Source: Sphingobacterium composti (GTDB lineage Bacteria; Bacteroidota; Bacteroidia; Sphingobacteriales; Sphingobacteriaceae). From it: a DNA stretch of 64,000 nucleotides. The notes beneath the pieces were generated by a model that made no database searches, had not been told where the DNA came from, and saw only the letters and a program-made list of their open reading frames with translations. The translations under genes and the position numbers were made by a program. The first letter of the stretch is position 1; every line of letters begins with the position of its first letter. Where the stretch lies: assembly GCF_009829075.1 (NCBI RefSeq), contig NZ_WUQZ01000004.1, positions 44,388-108,387 on the forward strand, given 5' to 3'. Below are positions 52,937 to 62,790 of this stretch, in pieces.

Positions 52937-52975
52937 AAAACGAGCTAGATAATCATTCTAGCTCGTTTTTGTTTT
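52937..52975 (+). terminator. dps terminator
   Basis: AAAACGAGCTAGA and TCTAGCTCGTTTT form a 13-bp stem with a 7-nt loop, followed by T-rich sequence. Confidence 0.9.
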
Positions 52976-53134
52976 AAAAGAATATATTTTTAGAATTTAT
53001 GAATCTTCATAGAGTTGTTCTTAGTAAAATATTCGTTTTGATTTAGGCTATTGAATTTAAATATTAATATTCCCCCAAAAATTCCGTTAATTTGTAGCTT
53101 GATTAATTTGTAAATAACCTTACAACAATATAAT

Positions 53135-54337
53135 ATGATTATTCAACCACGTGTAAGAGGTTTTATATGTTTGACGTCACACCCAGAAGGAACGGCTCAA
53201 AATATCAAAAACCAAATCGAGTATGTAAAATCAAAAGGCAAAATCGCTAACGGACCTAAGAAAGTGCTAGTAATTGGAGCTTCTACAGGTTTTGGTTTAG
53301 CATCACGTATTTCAGCGGCTTTTGGTTCTGACGCAGCGACAATTGGTGTTTTCTTCGAAAAACCAGCTGCTCCAGGAAAACCAGGTACTGCTGGATGGTA
53401 CAACTCTGCTGCTTTCGAAAACGAAGCGCAAGCTGCAGGTCTTTATGCAAAAAGTATCAATGGTGACGCTTTCTCGGATGAGGTAAAAGCGAAAACTATT
53501 GAATTGATAAAACAAGATTTAGGACAAGTAGATTTAGTGGTGTATTCATTAGCATCTCCACGTCGTACGCATCCTAAAACTGGTGTGGCTCATGCTTCAG
53601 TATTGAAGCCAATTGGTCAACCTTTCACAGATAAAACAGTTGATTTTCATTCAGGTGTAGTATCTGATATTTCTATTAACCCAGTAGAATCTGACGATGA
53701 TATCGCAAATACTGTTGCAGTAATGGGTGGTGAAGATTGGAAATTCTGGATGGAAGATTTGAAAGCTGCAGGTGTTTTAGCGGATGGCGTTAAAACTGTT
53801 GCTTACTCGTATATCGGCCCTGAATTGACTTACCCAATCTATCGTAATGGTACTATCGGTCGTGCAAAAGACCATTTGGAAGGTACTGTGACAGAGTTGA
53901 ATGAGCTTTTGAAAGATATTAACGGCGTTTCTTATGTTTCTGTAAATAAAGCTTTGGTTACTCAATCTTCATCGGCTATTCCAGTAGTTCCATTGTATAT
54001 TTCATTATTGTACAAAGTGATGAAAGAAAAAGGTATTCACGAAGGAACTATCGAGCAAATTCAACGTTTGTTTGCAGAGCGTTTGTACACTGCTGACGGA
54101 CAAGTTGCCGTAGATGACAAAGGTCGTATTCGTGTAGACGATTGGGAAATGCGTGAGGATGTGCAAGAGGAAGTTGCTAAATTGTGGACGCAAGCTACAA
54201 CAGAAAACTTGGAGGAAATTTCAGATATCAAAGGTTATCGTGATGAGTTTTTCCACTTGTTCGGTTTCAATTTCCCAGAAGTAAACTACGATGCAGATAC
54301 TAACGAAGTCGTAAACGTACCAAGTATCGAAGGATAA
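53135..54337 (+). CDS. fabV: Trans-2-enoyl-ACP/CoA reductase FabV
   Basis: NADH-dependent enoyl reductase completing each fatty-acid elongation cycle; FabV is naturally triclosan-resistant. 400 residues, the usual length. Seen: N-terminal MIIQPRVRGFICLTSHPEG, the cofactor loop VIGASTGFGLASRI, DLVVYSLASPRR, and the catalytic Y-x8-K (YRNGTIGRAK) after PELTYPI. The C-terminal FGFNFPEVNYD is family-typical. Single gene with a strong terminator. Confidence 0.97.
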   Translation: MIIQPRVRGFICLTSHPEGTAQNIKNQIEYVKSKGKIANGPKKVLVIGASTGFGLASRISAAFGSDAATIGVFFEKPAAPGKPGTAGWYNSAAFENEAQAAGLYAKSINGDAFSDEVKAKTIELIKQDLGQVDLVVYSLASPRRTHPKTGVAHASVLKPIGQPFTDKTVDFHSGVVSDISINPVESDDDIANTVAVMGGEDWKFWMEDLKAAGVLADGVKTVAYSYIGPELTYPIYRNGTIGRAKDHLEGTVTELNELLKDINGVSYVSVNKALVTQSSSAIPVVPLYISLLYKVMKEKGIHEGTIEQIQRLFAERLYTADGQVAVDDKGRIRVDDWEMREDVQEEVAKLWTQATTENLEEISDIKGYRDEFFHLFGFNFPEVNYDADTNEVVNVPSIEG

Positions 54338-54357
54338 TAAACTTATTTACTTTATGC

Positions 54358-54394
54358 TAAAAATCTCATCGATTTCTCGATGAGATTTTTTTTG
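54358..54394 (+). terminator. fabV terminator
   Basis: AAAAATCTCATCGA and TCGAGATGAGATTTTT-type arms (AAATCTCATCGA/TCGATGAGATTT) followed by T8, 22 nt after the stop. Confidence 0.9.
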
Positions 54395-54508
54395 TTTGCG
54401 TTAAGATGGAGAAATGGAATAAAAAAATGCCTTTTAAACAATTGTAAATTTTATTTATCTTATATTAATAAAGTTTCATTAATTTTAAGCGTTAACCAAC
54501 CTAATCAC

Positions 54509-56476
54509 ATGAGACTAATCTTAATTATGACCCTATTGGCTTTTGGATTGAATCTAAAAGCACAAGAATTTACTCAATCATTTCCAACGCAATTTATTGG
54601 CAATTGGTATAATCCTAAGACCAATGAATGGAACTATGGTTTTTTCGAAAAATTTGCCATTATTAATGGTAAACCTACTTTCTATAAGGATATTAAAGAA
54701 ACCAAAAAGGGTGTGAAAATCACCTTTCAAGAAAAGGAAAAAGTTAAGCCAATCGAATTGGTTTTGGCAAATAATCAGCTTAAAATATGAAAAACTAAAT
54801 ACAATAAAGTGGATAAGTTCTTACCCAATTATACAAGAACTGACACGACTTCCTTTTATGATTCAAAATTCCATAAAGTAGACTCAGCTTATATTTCGGG
54901 ATATATAAGGAATCTCAAAGATAATCAACCGTTTTTAGTTGATCTTTTAAGTTTTTTAAATAGCGATAATGAAAAATCATTTGCTGATATTGACGAAAAT
55001 GGTTTGTTTAATGTTAAGGTACCATTAATTAATACATCGGAGGCTTACATCGATTGGCATAGAAGTTCTATAAGAGATATTTTAACTCCTGGAGAACATT
55101 ATTTTGTTTATAAAGATTTGGAAAATGGTGAAACTATTTTTTATGGTGATAATGCACGATTCCATAATGAAATAGTCAAGTATGACCAATATCTAGGTGA
55201 TAATATATATGTTCCGGAAACTGATGATGGTTGGGGAGCAAAATTTAAATTTGAGCGTTCATTAAAAGATACGGCATATTTATATTTAAAATTAGCTCAG
55301 ATGGATAGCGTGTTTGCTATAAATGATAAATTCAAAAGCATTTATAACTTATCAGCTCGGACAACCTACTATATGGATAAAGGCAATAGAGCGAATATTT
55401 CATTCGCATTAATGCAAAAGAGATTTGAATTGGACCGAAATCAAAATGAAAAATTTTCTGACCAATATATGAGTGCTATTAAAAATCAATTAAGTACTCC
55501 TGTTTCTTTATTCCGTGATAATAGATACTTTATTCGAAATTATTATCAATATTATCTAGAAGATGAGGAAATCAAAGCTTACACAAGTGAGGTTTTATAT
55601 AATCTTATTCAGAAGAATGAGTTAATAACAAATGATTCATTAAGACGGTATATTGAATTGCAGAGAAATTTGGATATTGGTAATTATAATGTTCAAGATT
55701 CATTAGAACATGATAAATTAGAAAAGGAAAATTTATATTTAAGTCTTCAAAATCTTGTCCAGAATAATTATGATAAAGTTGATGAGGAGATTAAATTCAT
55801 TTTTTTAACTAAAAATCTAGAAAATGTTAAAAATATAATTGATAATGATATTTTAATAGATTTATTCTGTTTTGATCAGATATTTCAAGATTTTGAAATG
55901 AATAAAATTCCTTTATCTCTGTCCAAATTTGAAAAAATTAAGGGATATATTTCTAATACATTTTTTCATGAATTAATAGAAAATGAAAATGCATTATTAG
56001 AAAAATATAAGTCAACAAATTTTCAGTTTGCTAATAATTTTAAAAATACAGATCATCTAAAAGAGTCAAAAGATGCAGATCTTATCCTTAAAGAAATTTT
56101 ACAACCCCATAAAGGTAAAATTGTCTATATGGATTTTTGGGGGGCGTGGTGTGGTCCATGTGTAGCCGAAATGGAATATGCTCCAGCGGCTAAAAAGGCT
56201 CTTGAGGGAAAAGATGTCGTTTTTATCTATATGGCGAATCGAACATCTAAAACAACTTGGGAGAATTTCATAAAGTCTAATAATTTGGAGGGTGAAAATG
56301 TTTTTCATTATAATCTACCCACCGAACAACAATCAATGGTTGAGCGTAAATTGGGAGTGCCACATTTTCCAACTTATATGTTATTTGATAAAGAAGGTAA
56401 ATTAGTTATCAGTCAAGCTCCAAGACTAAGTCAGTTGGAATTATTGGTGTTAGAGGTTGATAAGTTGTTAGAATAG
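54509..56476 (+). pseudogene. TlpA-family thiol:disulfide oxidoreductase, in-frame TGA
   Basis: Exported TlpA-like protein of the Bacteroidota type (656 codons including stops). The signal peptide LILIMTLLAFGLNLKAQ is followed by the FIGNWYNPKTNEWNYGFFEKFAI domain. Reading stays in one frame through 56476 except for a single TGA at 54788-54790, with no other stop before the next possible start (GTG 54809). A DUF4369-like middle, long helices and a C-terminal thioredoxin domain with WGAWCGPCVAEM follow. The gene looks split by one nonsense change (TGG, CGA or GGA to TGA) or a sequencing error. If the GTG were used, the product would lack a signal peptide. Confidence 0.8.
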
Positions 56477-56558
56477 GTCTGTTCACTTTATACAAATTGT
56501 TTAAAGTAATTTAGTTGTTTATTTGTAACAAAAACTCCTTTTATATGTTATAGAAAAA

Positions 56559-58043
56559 ATGAGAAATAACAATATGGGGATCAAATTAACACGCAAGAAC
56601 ATATACTTTAGACCTGATTCCAGTCGGGTTTTAGCTAGATATTTTAATATTAATGATGAACGTAAAGCGAAAGTAATAAATCGCGTCTTATCACTTAGTA
56701 AACAAGAGACTGATATCGCTTTAAATCAACTATTGCGCAATTTTTCGAGTCGTCACCGCAGTGTTGTAGATATTTGGGAGCGCAATTTCAAGCGTTGTAT
56801 GGATTCACCACTTGGTGAAGAGTTATTGAATTACTCTTATACACATCGTCAAAAATTATTGATTGGAGCTTATTTTACGATGGAATATTCTATAGAATCA
56901 GCTGCTTTTTTTAATCCTTCCATTGTCGAGTCTCCAGATCAGACACAACTAGAATCTGGTCAAAAGCGTATCATATTGAGTTTTCGTGCTACAGGTGAGG
57001 GGCATGTATCTTCATTAGTTTTCAGATCGGGAGTCATAGATGAAAATCTAGATATTCATTTAGATGAAGTAGGACGCTTACTGGAGAAGCCAAAGCAGTT
57101 TAAAAATCATGAGTATTTTAAAAAAGATTTTTTTGACAAATTATCAAATATAGATTCGGTAGATGAAGAATTTCATAATGTAGTACTTCAAAAATTTCCT
57201 GAGAAGTTTGTGTATGAGGAATTAAGAAGATTTATAAGGGAGTTAATGTCTGAATATGGTCAAAATTTAGAGTATGCTCAATACTTAAATCATATATTAT
57301 GGTTAGCCTCCTCACATTATCAAATTACTTATTCATTGGATACATCTATTTCTGAAAGAGTAATATTTCCGATTTCGGACACGGAAAAAAATGGGATAGA
57401 AGACGCAAGGTTTTTAAAATTTGATCACGATAATGGCTCTTCAACATACTATGCAACATATACCGCTTATGATGGTATGAGCATAATGCCTAAATTATTG
57501 TCTACTAAAGATTTTATCACATTCAAAGTACAACCTATTAACGGTAAAATAGCTAATAAAGGTGCTGCAATTTTTCCGAGAAAAATCAATGGTAAGTACG
57601 CTATGCTTTGCCGTGTAGACGGAGAAAATAATTTTATTGCTTTCTCTGAGGATTTGATTAATTGGCATAATGAAGTTTTCTTGTTGCGTGAACCGCAATA
57701 CCATTGGGAATTTATTCAAATTGGAAATTGTGGTTCGCCGATTGAAACAAAATACGGATGGCTGGTATTGACACATAGTGTAGGGCCTATGCGACAATAT
57801 AGTATAGGCGTGAGTTTGTTAGATTTAGAAGATCCTAGAAAGATTATAGGAAGATTGCATGAGCCTTTATTATATCCGAATCAAGAAGAAAGGGAAGGTT
57901 ATGTGCCGAATGTCGTTTATTCTTGTGGTCAAATCGTGCACAATGGACACTTGATTCTTCCTTATGCTATGTCTGATCACTCATCTACGTACGCAACTAT
58001 TTTATTGGATGATTTATTAGAGGAATTATTGAGAAATCCATAA
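56559..58043 (+). CDS. GH130-family glycoside phosphorylase/hydrolase
   Basis: 494 residues. Five-bladed beta-propeller of family GH130 (beta-mannoside phosphorylases and hydrolases): NGIEDARFLKFD in the first catalytic blade, KGAAIFPRKINGKYAMLCR, HWEFIQIGNCGSPIETKYGWLVLTHSV and YVPNVVYSCG. The long N-terminal helical region (about 1-175) is typical of the larger Bacteroidota GH130 group. No signal peptide, so it probably acts in the cytosol on mannosides. The adjacent DUF1080 gene is convergent. Confidence 0.92.
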   Translation: MRNNNMGIKLTRKNIYFRPDSSRVLARYFNINDERKAKVINRVLSLSKQETDIALNQLLRNFSSRHRSVVDIWERNFKRCMDSPLGEELLNYSYTHRQKLLIGAYFTMEYSIESAAFFNPSIVESPDQTQLESGQKRIILSFRATGEGHVSSLVFRSGVIDENLDIHLDEVGRLLEKPKQFKNHEYFKKDFFDKLSNIDSVDEEFHNVVLQKFPEKFVYEELRRFIRELMSEYGQNLEYAQYLNHILWLASSHYQITYSLDTSISERVIFPISDTEKNGIEDARFLKFDHDNGSSTYYATYTAYDGMSIMPKLLSTKDFITFKVQPINGKIANKGAAIFPRKINGKYAMLCRVDGENNFIAFSEDLINWHNEVFLLREPQYHWEFIQIGNCGSPIETKYGWLVLTHSVGPMRQYSIGVSLLDLEDPRKIIGRLHEPLLYPNQEEREGYVPNVVYSCGQIVHNGHLILPYAMSDHSSTYATILLDDLLEELLRNP

Positions 58044-58092
58044 CAATTGTAATGTAAAAGGAGGAAATTTCCCTCCTTTTACATTACAATTG
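58044..58092. terminator. Long palindromic convergent terminator
   Basis: A perfect 21-bp stem (58044-58064 with 58072-58092) with a 7-nt loop. It starts right after the GH130 stop and contains the last codons and stop of the convergent DUF1080 gene. Confidence 0.85.
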
Positions 58093-58809
58093 TTTAATCT
58101 TTATATTTCTGAAAGAAACTCCTCGTGACCAATCTTGAAGAGCTATGTGACCTTTGGTATATTTCCCAAATTGGGGATAATCTTTAAAATTGGATTTTGA
58201 AACCATATTATGCCATTGTTCAGAATTAAAATCCATTTTAGCTGTTTGATGTCCATTTAGATAAAATTCTATTTTCCCATCTTTTTGTACAATACGAGAT
58301 TCGTTCCATTGCCGTTGCATTTTTGTGCGCACACTATTTAGCTGCGGGGTAAAATTATACAAGCAACCGGATTTCTTAAGCGGAAGATTAAAATCCATAT
58401 GAGAATCTTCTAATAATTGATATTCTGGTCCAGAAAAAAACGTTTGCGCAATTGAAGGTTCTTCTTTCACATTGATAAAGACACCGCTGTTACCTTCTTT
58501 TTCTAGCTTCCATTCAAACTTTAGCTCATAATTTTCAAATTGCTGGTTGCTAACTAAATCAATTCTGTCGGATTCACTATTAGGATCACAATAAATGTAA
58601 TCATCTATCACCATCCAAGCTGAAGATGGTAATCTATTATTATATAAATGCCATCCATCTAGATTTTTTCCATTAAATAAAAGTGTCCAACCTTCTGACT
58701 CTTCTTTTTCTGATAATGTATTAGGTTGCTGAGAATTTGAGGAGCATGCTACTGTTGCAAATATTAAAATTAACGTATATAAATAATTCAGTTTCGATAG
58801 GAATCTCAT
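58084..58809 (-). CDS. DUF1080 (3-keto-disaccharide hydrolase-like) lipoprotein
   Basis: 241 residues from ATG 58809, with lipoprotein signal LILIFATVACSSN. One concanavalin-like DUF1080 domain: GWTLLFNGKNLDGWHLYN, FKWKLEKEGNSGVFI-type (EFEWKLEKEGNSGVFINV), GPEYQLLEDSHM, and GHIALQDWSRGVSFRNIKIK at the end. Relatives hydrolyse 3-keto-glycosides or are linked to unusual disaccharides. The C-terminal codons are inside the terminator palindrome. Upstream frame from 58839 adds ten residues without support. Confidence 0.92.
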   Translation of the reverse strand: MRFLSKLNYLYTLILIFATVACSSNSQQPNTLSEKEESEGWTLLFNGKNLDGWHLYNNRLPSSAWMVIDDYIYCDPNSESDRIDLVSNQQFENYELKFEWKLEKEGNSGVFINVKEEPSIAQTFFSGPEYQLLEDSHMDFNLPLKKSGCLYNFTPQLNSVRTKMQRQWNESRIVQKDGKIEFYLNGHQTAKMDFNSEQWHNMVSKSNFKDYPQFGKYTKGHIALQDWSRGVSFRNIKIKQL

Positions 58810-58955
58810 AATATTTCTGTGGTTATTAAAATTGTACAATTTAAGTTATAAAGTTTGAAAATTAAAAATTTTTAAATATTTAATTTTGTTTATAATTCTT
58901 AATATTTGTTTTATTTTGTTTATATTTAAATGATTAACTAATTAAAACATATACC

Positions 58956-59984
58956 TTGAAATACTTATTTTTAATACCATTGTTGGCGATAGGATTATTG
59001 TCAATGGCACAAATCACGAGTAATCCATTTCGAACAGAAGGAAAACTTCAGGTAATTTTTGATACAGATATGGGCAATGATATCGATGATGCATTAGCGT
59101 TAGATATGTTGTATAAATATACAGATCAAAATAGAATCAATCTTTTAGGGATTATGAATAATAAGACTTCTGATTATTCTACACGCTTTTTGGATATGAT
59201 GAACACTTGGTATGGACATTCTAAGATACCAATAGGTAGAATAGAAAACGGAGTTATTATCAATGATTATGTGGACTACAGCAAAAACATGGTGGCATAT
59301 AATGACTCTATAAAATTTTATAAGTATAGTATTAAGGATCATGATAAATTATTGGAATCCCATAAGTTGTACCGTAAAATATTAGCTAAGCAAAAGGATC
59401 AATCTGTTATAATTATTTCCGTGGGTTTCTCAACTAATCTAGATAGATTATTGAAGTCTGAAGGGGATCAATATTCACCATTGAGTGGTGTTGATTTGGT
59501 GCGCAAAAAAGTGAAATACCTTTCCATAATGGCAGGTTCATTTGGTGAAAAGAAGCGTGCTGAGTTTAATGTAGTTCACGACATACCAGCAGCTAAGTTT
59601 GTGATAGAAAATTGGCCAGTAGACATAGTTTTGTCACCGTTTGAAGTAGGGTTAAAAGTAATGTATCCTGCAAAAAGTATTGAGAATGATTTTAATTGGA
59701 CTAAGAATCACCCACTAGTGGATGCGTACAAACGCTATAGACCTTTCCCATATAACCGCCCAACTTGGGATTTGACTTCTGTGTATTATGCAATAGAGCA
59801 AGAAAATAATTTGCTTGATATTTCTAAGGCAGGAAAATTGACTGTTGATAACAAGGGTTTTACATTTTTTGAAGAAAGTCAGAATGGAAAGCACTATGTC
59901 TTGTCTATAGATGACAAAAATATTAAGCCATTGCAAGAGTACTTTGTAGAGTTGATCAAACAAAAACCTAGAAAATATAGGTAA
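58956..59984 (+). CDS. Exported nucleoside hydrolase (IunH-like), TTG start
   Basis: 342 residues. Start is TTG 58956: it alone gives the signal peptide KYLFLIPLLAIGLLSMAQ, and no in-frame ATG lies upstream. Nucleoside hydrolase motif DTDMGNDIDDALAL (Asp ligands of Ca2+) at about residues 38-51. The C-terminal PTWDLTSVYYAI carries the conserved Trp-Asp. Hydrolyses ribonucleosides to base and ribose, here probably in the periplasm. Family members of this exported type occur beside sugar genes; substrate range unknown. Confidence 0.88.
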   Translation: MKYLFLIPLLAIGLLSMAQITSNPFRTEGKLQVIFDTDMGNDIDDALALDMLYKYTDQNRINLLGIMNNKTSDYSTRFLDMMNTWYGHSKIPIGRIENGVIINDYVDYSKNMVAYNDSIKFYKYSIKDHDKLLESHKLYRKILAKQKDQSVIIISVGFSTNLDRLLKSEGDQYSPLSGVDLVRKKVKYLSIMAGSFGEKKRAEFNVVHDIPAAKFVIENWPVDIVLSPFEVGLKVMYPAKSIENDFNWTKNHPLVDAYKRYRPFPYNRPTWDLTSVYYAIEQENNLLDISKAGKLTVDNKGFTFFEESQNGKHYVLSIDDKNIKPLQEYFVELIKQKPRKYR

Positions 59985-60002
59985 CAATTAAGTAATATAA
60001 AG

Positions 60003-60034
60003 TTAGAGTCCAATATCTTGATATTGGACTCTAA
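60003..60034. terminator. Convergent terminator
   Basis: TTAGAGTCCAATATC and GATATTGGACTCTAA form a 14-15-bp stem between the nucleoside hydrolase gene and the dehydrogenase gene. Confidence 0.88.
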
Positions 60035-60036
60035 TT

Positions 60037-61011
60037 TTATTTATACACCTCTTTATTTACAATTTGCATCATTTTATTTCCATTCTTGGCGACAATAAGA
60101 TTATTTGCTGCCATGATTGCCATTTGTGTGCGGGTCTCTATTGTCGCAGAACCAATGTGAGGCAATACACAAACATTTGGCATCTGTAATAAAGGATTGG
60201 TAGAAGACATTGGCTCTGGGTCAGTCACATCTAATCCGGCTCCCCAAATTTCCCCTTGTTGTAAGGCTTCTATTAAATCTTGTTCATGATGTACTTTACC
60301 ACGCGCTGTATTTATAAGAATAGCAGATTTTTTCATGCGTTTAAAAGCTTCTTTATTAAATCGATATTGTGTCTCTGCGGAAAGATTCGTATGCGCGGAA
60401 ATAACATCCGACTGCGTCAATAAATCATCAAAATTAACATACTTCGCATTTACTAGTTGTTCAGCTAATGGGTTTCTACTGCGGTTGTAGTAGATGATGT
60501 TCATATTGTAAGCAGCTTTTGCTTTCTTTGCTAATTCTAACCCAATACGTCCTAATCCGTAAATGCCCAGTGTTTTGCCATTGAGTTCAATACCTAAATC
60601 TTGCATAAACTCAAAATCCTTCCATTTACCCTCACGAACTTCATTGGCACGATAAAATGCTTTTCTCGAAACTGCTAACATCAACAGAAATGCTACATCT
60701 GCCGTTGCTCCACTTAACACATCAGGTGTATTAGAAACCGGAATGCCTAAAGCTGTTGCGGTTTCTAAATCTACATGGTCGTATCCCACGCTCGCCAATG
60801 CAATACCTTTTAGGTGCTTACAAGATTCTAAAAAATGTTTGTCTAAATCAGCATGACCCACATTTAATAATAAATCAGCAGTTTGACATGCGTCAATAAG
60901 TTCTTGCTGTGTTAGTTTTTTATTCTCAGAATTAACAGTGACTTCCAAGCCATATTCTTTTAAAACTTCAATTGCTGCAGCTGGAATATTGCGCGATATA
61001 TATACGTTCAT
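60037..61011 (-). CDS. D-2-hydroxyacid dehydrogenase (glyoxylate/hydroxypyruvate reductase type)
   Basis: 324 residues from ATG 61011; a longer open frame upstream is the overlap with polX and has no similarity. NAD(P)-dependent dehydrogenase: GIYGLGRIGLELAKKAK (cofactor loop), GVALASVGYDHVD-type (GIALASVGYDHVDLETA), the catalytic Arg in INTARG, Glu in DVTDPEPM and His in LPHIGSAT. Most like glyoxylate or hydroxypyruvate reductases. It starts 11 nt after the polX stop, so the two are cotranscribed. Confidence 0.93.
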   Translation of the reverse strand: MNVYISRNIPAAAIEVLKEYGLEVTVNSENKKLTQQELIDACQTADLLLNVGHADLDKHFLESCKHLKGIALASVGYDHVDLETATALGIPVSNTPDVLSGATADVAFLLMLAVSRKAFYRANEVREGKWKDFEFMQDLGIELNGKTLGIYGLGRIGLELAKKAKAAYNMNIIYYNRSRNPLAEQLVNAKYVNFDDLLTQSDVISAHTNLSAETQYRFNKEAFKRMKKSAILINTARGKVHHEQDLIEALQQGEIWGAGLDVTDPEPMSSTNPLLQMPNVCVLPHIGSATIETRTQMAIMAANNLIVAKNGNKMMQIVNKEVYK

Positions 61012-61022
61012 GTGTTTTTCGT

Positions 61023-62684
61023 TTATTTTTTTATATTGAAATAAGCTGAAATCTGTTCCAATGAGAATGCATTCAAACATTTGTCTGCTGATAAACCACC
61101 TTTGCGACCTACAAATACACCGTAATGCATATCCAAAAGTCCTTCTGTGCGGTGTGCATCGGGATTGATAGAAAGTAAAACTCCTTTTTCTAAGGCATAA
61201 CGGTGCCATCTCCAATCCAAGTCCAAACGCAATGGATTCGCATTAATTTCGATTACTACTTTATTGGCAGCACAAGCGTCAATGATTTTTTTGAAATCTA
61301 ATGGATAACCAGCTCTTGATAAGAGTAATCTTCCTGTTGGGTGGCCCAAAATTGTGGTATATGGATTTTCAATAGCCTTGATAAGACGAGCGGTAGCTTT
61401 TTCTTCATCCATTTTCAAATTGCTGTGTACCGATGCTACTACAAAATCGAATTTGGCTAAGATTTCGTCCGAATAATCCAATGAACCATCCGAAAGAATA
61501 TCGGATTCAATGCCTTTGAATATTTTAAATGGAGCTAGTTGTTGATTTAATTTATCAATCTCAGCCCACTGTTGATCCAATCGCTCCACAGTCAATCCAT
61601 TGGCATAAACGGCTGTCTTTGAGTGGTCACAAATACCTAGATATTCTAAGCCTAATTCTTCTTTACAATATCGTGCCATTTCGGCTAAGGAATGCACACC
61701 GTCCGAGTAGGTGGAGTGATTGTGCAAAGTTCCTTTGAGGTCTTCGAATGTAATCAGTTTTGGTAAAGCTTTATTTTTAGCTAATTCAACTTCATCCAAA
61801 CCTTCACGAAGCTCCGGCTCGATATAAGCTAAACCTAGTTTGCTATAAATATCATTTTCATCGGTTCCATGTGGAATTTGTGAATTAATTGATTTTAATA
61901 AATCAATATGTTGTGTTGAACCTGTTGTTAGGAGTAATTCTTTTGCGAAATTATCAGTAGCACTATATACTAAAAATGGGCATGCATTTTCATCAACAAA
62001 GGAAATACTATTATTGTTAATTTCTACCTGAGATTCAAATTTTAAATCTATAATAGCTTTTTCTAAATTTTGTAAGGGCGCATTGGTTATTAATTCTACG
62101 CGTTGAAGTACTTCACATTTGCGTCGAAATTCCCCCGTAAAACTTAATTCAAAGCCATGCAAATCCGCTCTTAAAGATGTAAATATTTTCTCTGCAAAGG
62201 GTAATACTTTGGCATACAAGAACCAGCCTTGATTGTCCATTGCAAATTCGATGGATTTCTTGATGTCTTCTTGTGTCTTTAATCCAAAGCCTTTGGCTTC
62301 TATTAATCTGTTTTCGTTGCAGGCATAATACAATTCGCCTACCGATTCGATTTCTAAATCATTCCAAATAATTTGGATTTTCTTCGGGCCTAATCCTTTA
62401 ATTTTAAGCATTTCCAAAATTCCAGCAGGTGTTTTGGCGATTAATTCATCCAATTCTGGAAATGAACCTGTGGTAATAACTTGCTTAATTCTTTCAGCTG
62501 TACTTTTACCTATTCCTTGCTGTGCGCTCAGCTCCTTAAGAGAAGCAGTAGCGGCAGAGAAGGGGAGTTTATCTATTTTGAACGAGGCACTCGCCATTGC
62601 TTTTGTACGAAATGGATTCTCGTTATAAAGCTCCATTAATTGTCCACAAAGTTTGAATGCGCGTGCTATCGTTTTATTATCCAT
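61023..62684 (-). CDS. polX: PolX-family protein: helix-hairpin-helix, dead polymerase, PHP domain
   Basis: 553 residues. N-terminal 8-kDa/HhH DNA-binding domain (about 1-140; KIKGLGPKKIQIIW). The family-X palm follows (about 155-270). C-terminal PHP phosphoesterase has intact metal ligands: HNHSTYSDG (H321, H323, D328), ICDHSK, ASVHSN, GHPTGR and NPDAHRTE. In the palm, where PolX has GSxRR...GDLDLLV, this protein reads GEFRRKCEVLQRVELIT (184-200), replacing the catalytic D-x-D by R195 and E197. The polymerase is probably inactive and the PHP 3'-5' exonuclease or AP endonuclease is kept. ATG 62684 chosen, 17 codons inside the frame. Confidence 0.92.
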   Translation of the reverse strand: MDNKTIARAFKLCGQLMELYNENPFRTKAMASASFKIDKLPFSAATASLKELSAQQGIGKSTAERIKQVITTGSFPELDELIAKTPAGILEMLKIKGLGPKKIQIIWNDLEIESVGELYYACNENRLIEAKGFGLKTQEDIKKSIEFAMDNQGWFLYAKVLPFAEKIFTSLRADLHGFELSFTGEFRRKCEVLQRVELITNAPLQNLEKAIIDLKFESQVEINNNSISFVDENACPFLVYSATDNFAKELLLTTGSTQHIDLLKSINSQIPHGTDENDIYSKLGLAYIEPELREGLDEVELAKNKALPKLITFEDLKGTLHNHSTYSDGVHSLAEMARYCKEELGLEYLGICDHSKTAVYANGLTVERLDQQWAEIDKLNQQLAPFKIFKGIESDILSDGSLDYSDEILAKFDFVVASVHSNLKMDEEKATARLIKAIENPYTTILGHPTGRLLLSRAGYPLDFKKIIDACAANKVVIEINANPLRLDLDWRWHRYALEKGVLLSINPDAHRTEGLLDMHYGVFVGRKGGLSADKCLNAFSLEQISAYFNIKK

Positions 62685-62726
62685 AGTAAGTTTTAATTTT
62701 ATTATCAAAAGTACTAAATAAAAAAA

Positions 62727-62753
62727 TGTCGGCAATTTACATTACCGACATTT
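62727..62753 (-). terminator. ndh terminator
   Basis: AAATGTCGG and CCGACATTT with a 12-nt loop; on the minus strand T7 follows. It lies 38 nt past the dehydrogenase stop and 43 nt before the polX start. Confidence 0.85.
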
Positions 62754-62790
62754 GTACTTATTATTTGTTTTAATATAGGATTCTAATTAT

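Noticed and set aside
54788..54790. TGA in the TlpA-family gene as a selenocysteine codon
   Set aside because: It is not at a redox position (the CGPC is far downstream), and no SECIS-like hairpin is evident right after it.
61012..61215. 68-residue extension of the hydroxyacid dehydrogenase frame
   Set aside because: It overlaps the polX C-terminus out of frame and lacks similarity; ATG 61011 gives the normal dehydrogenase N-terminus.
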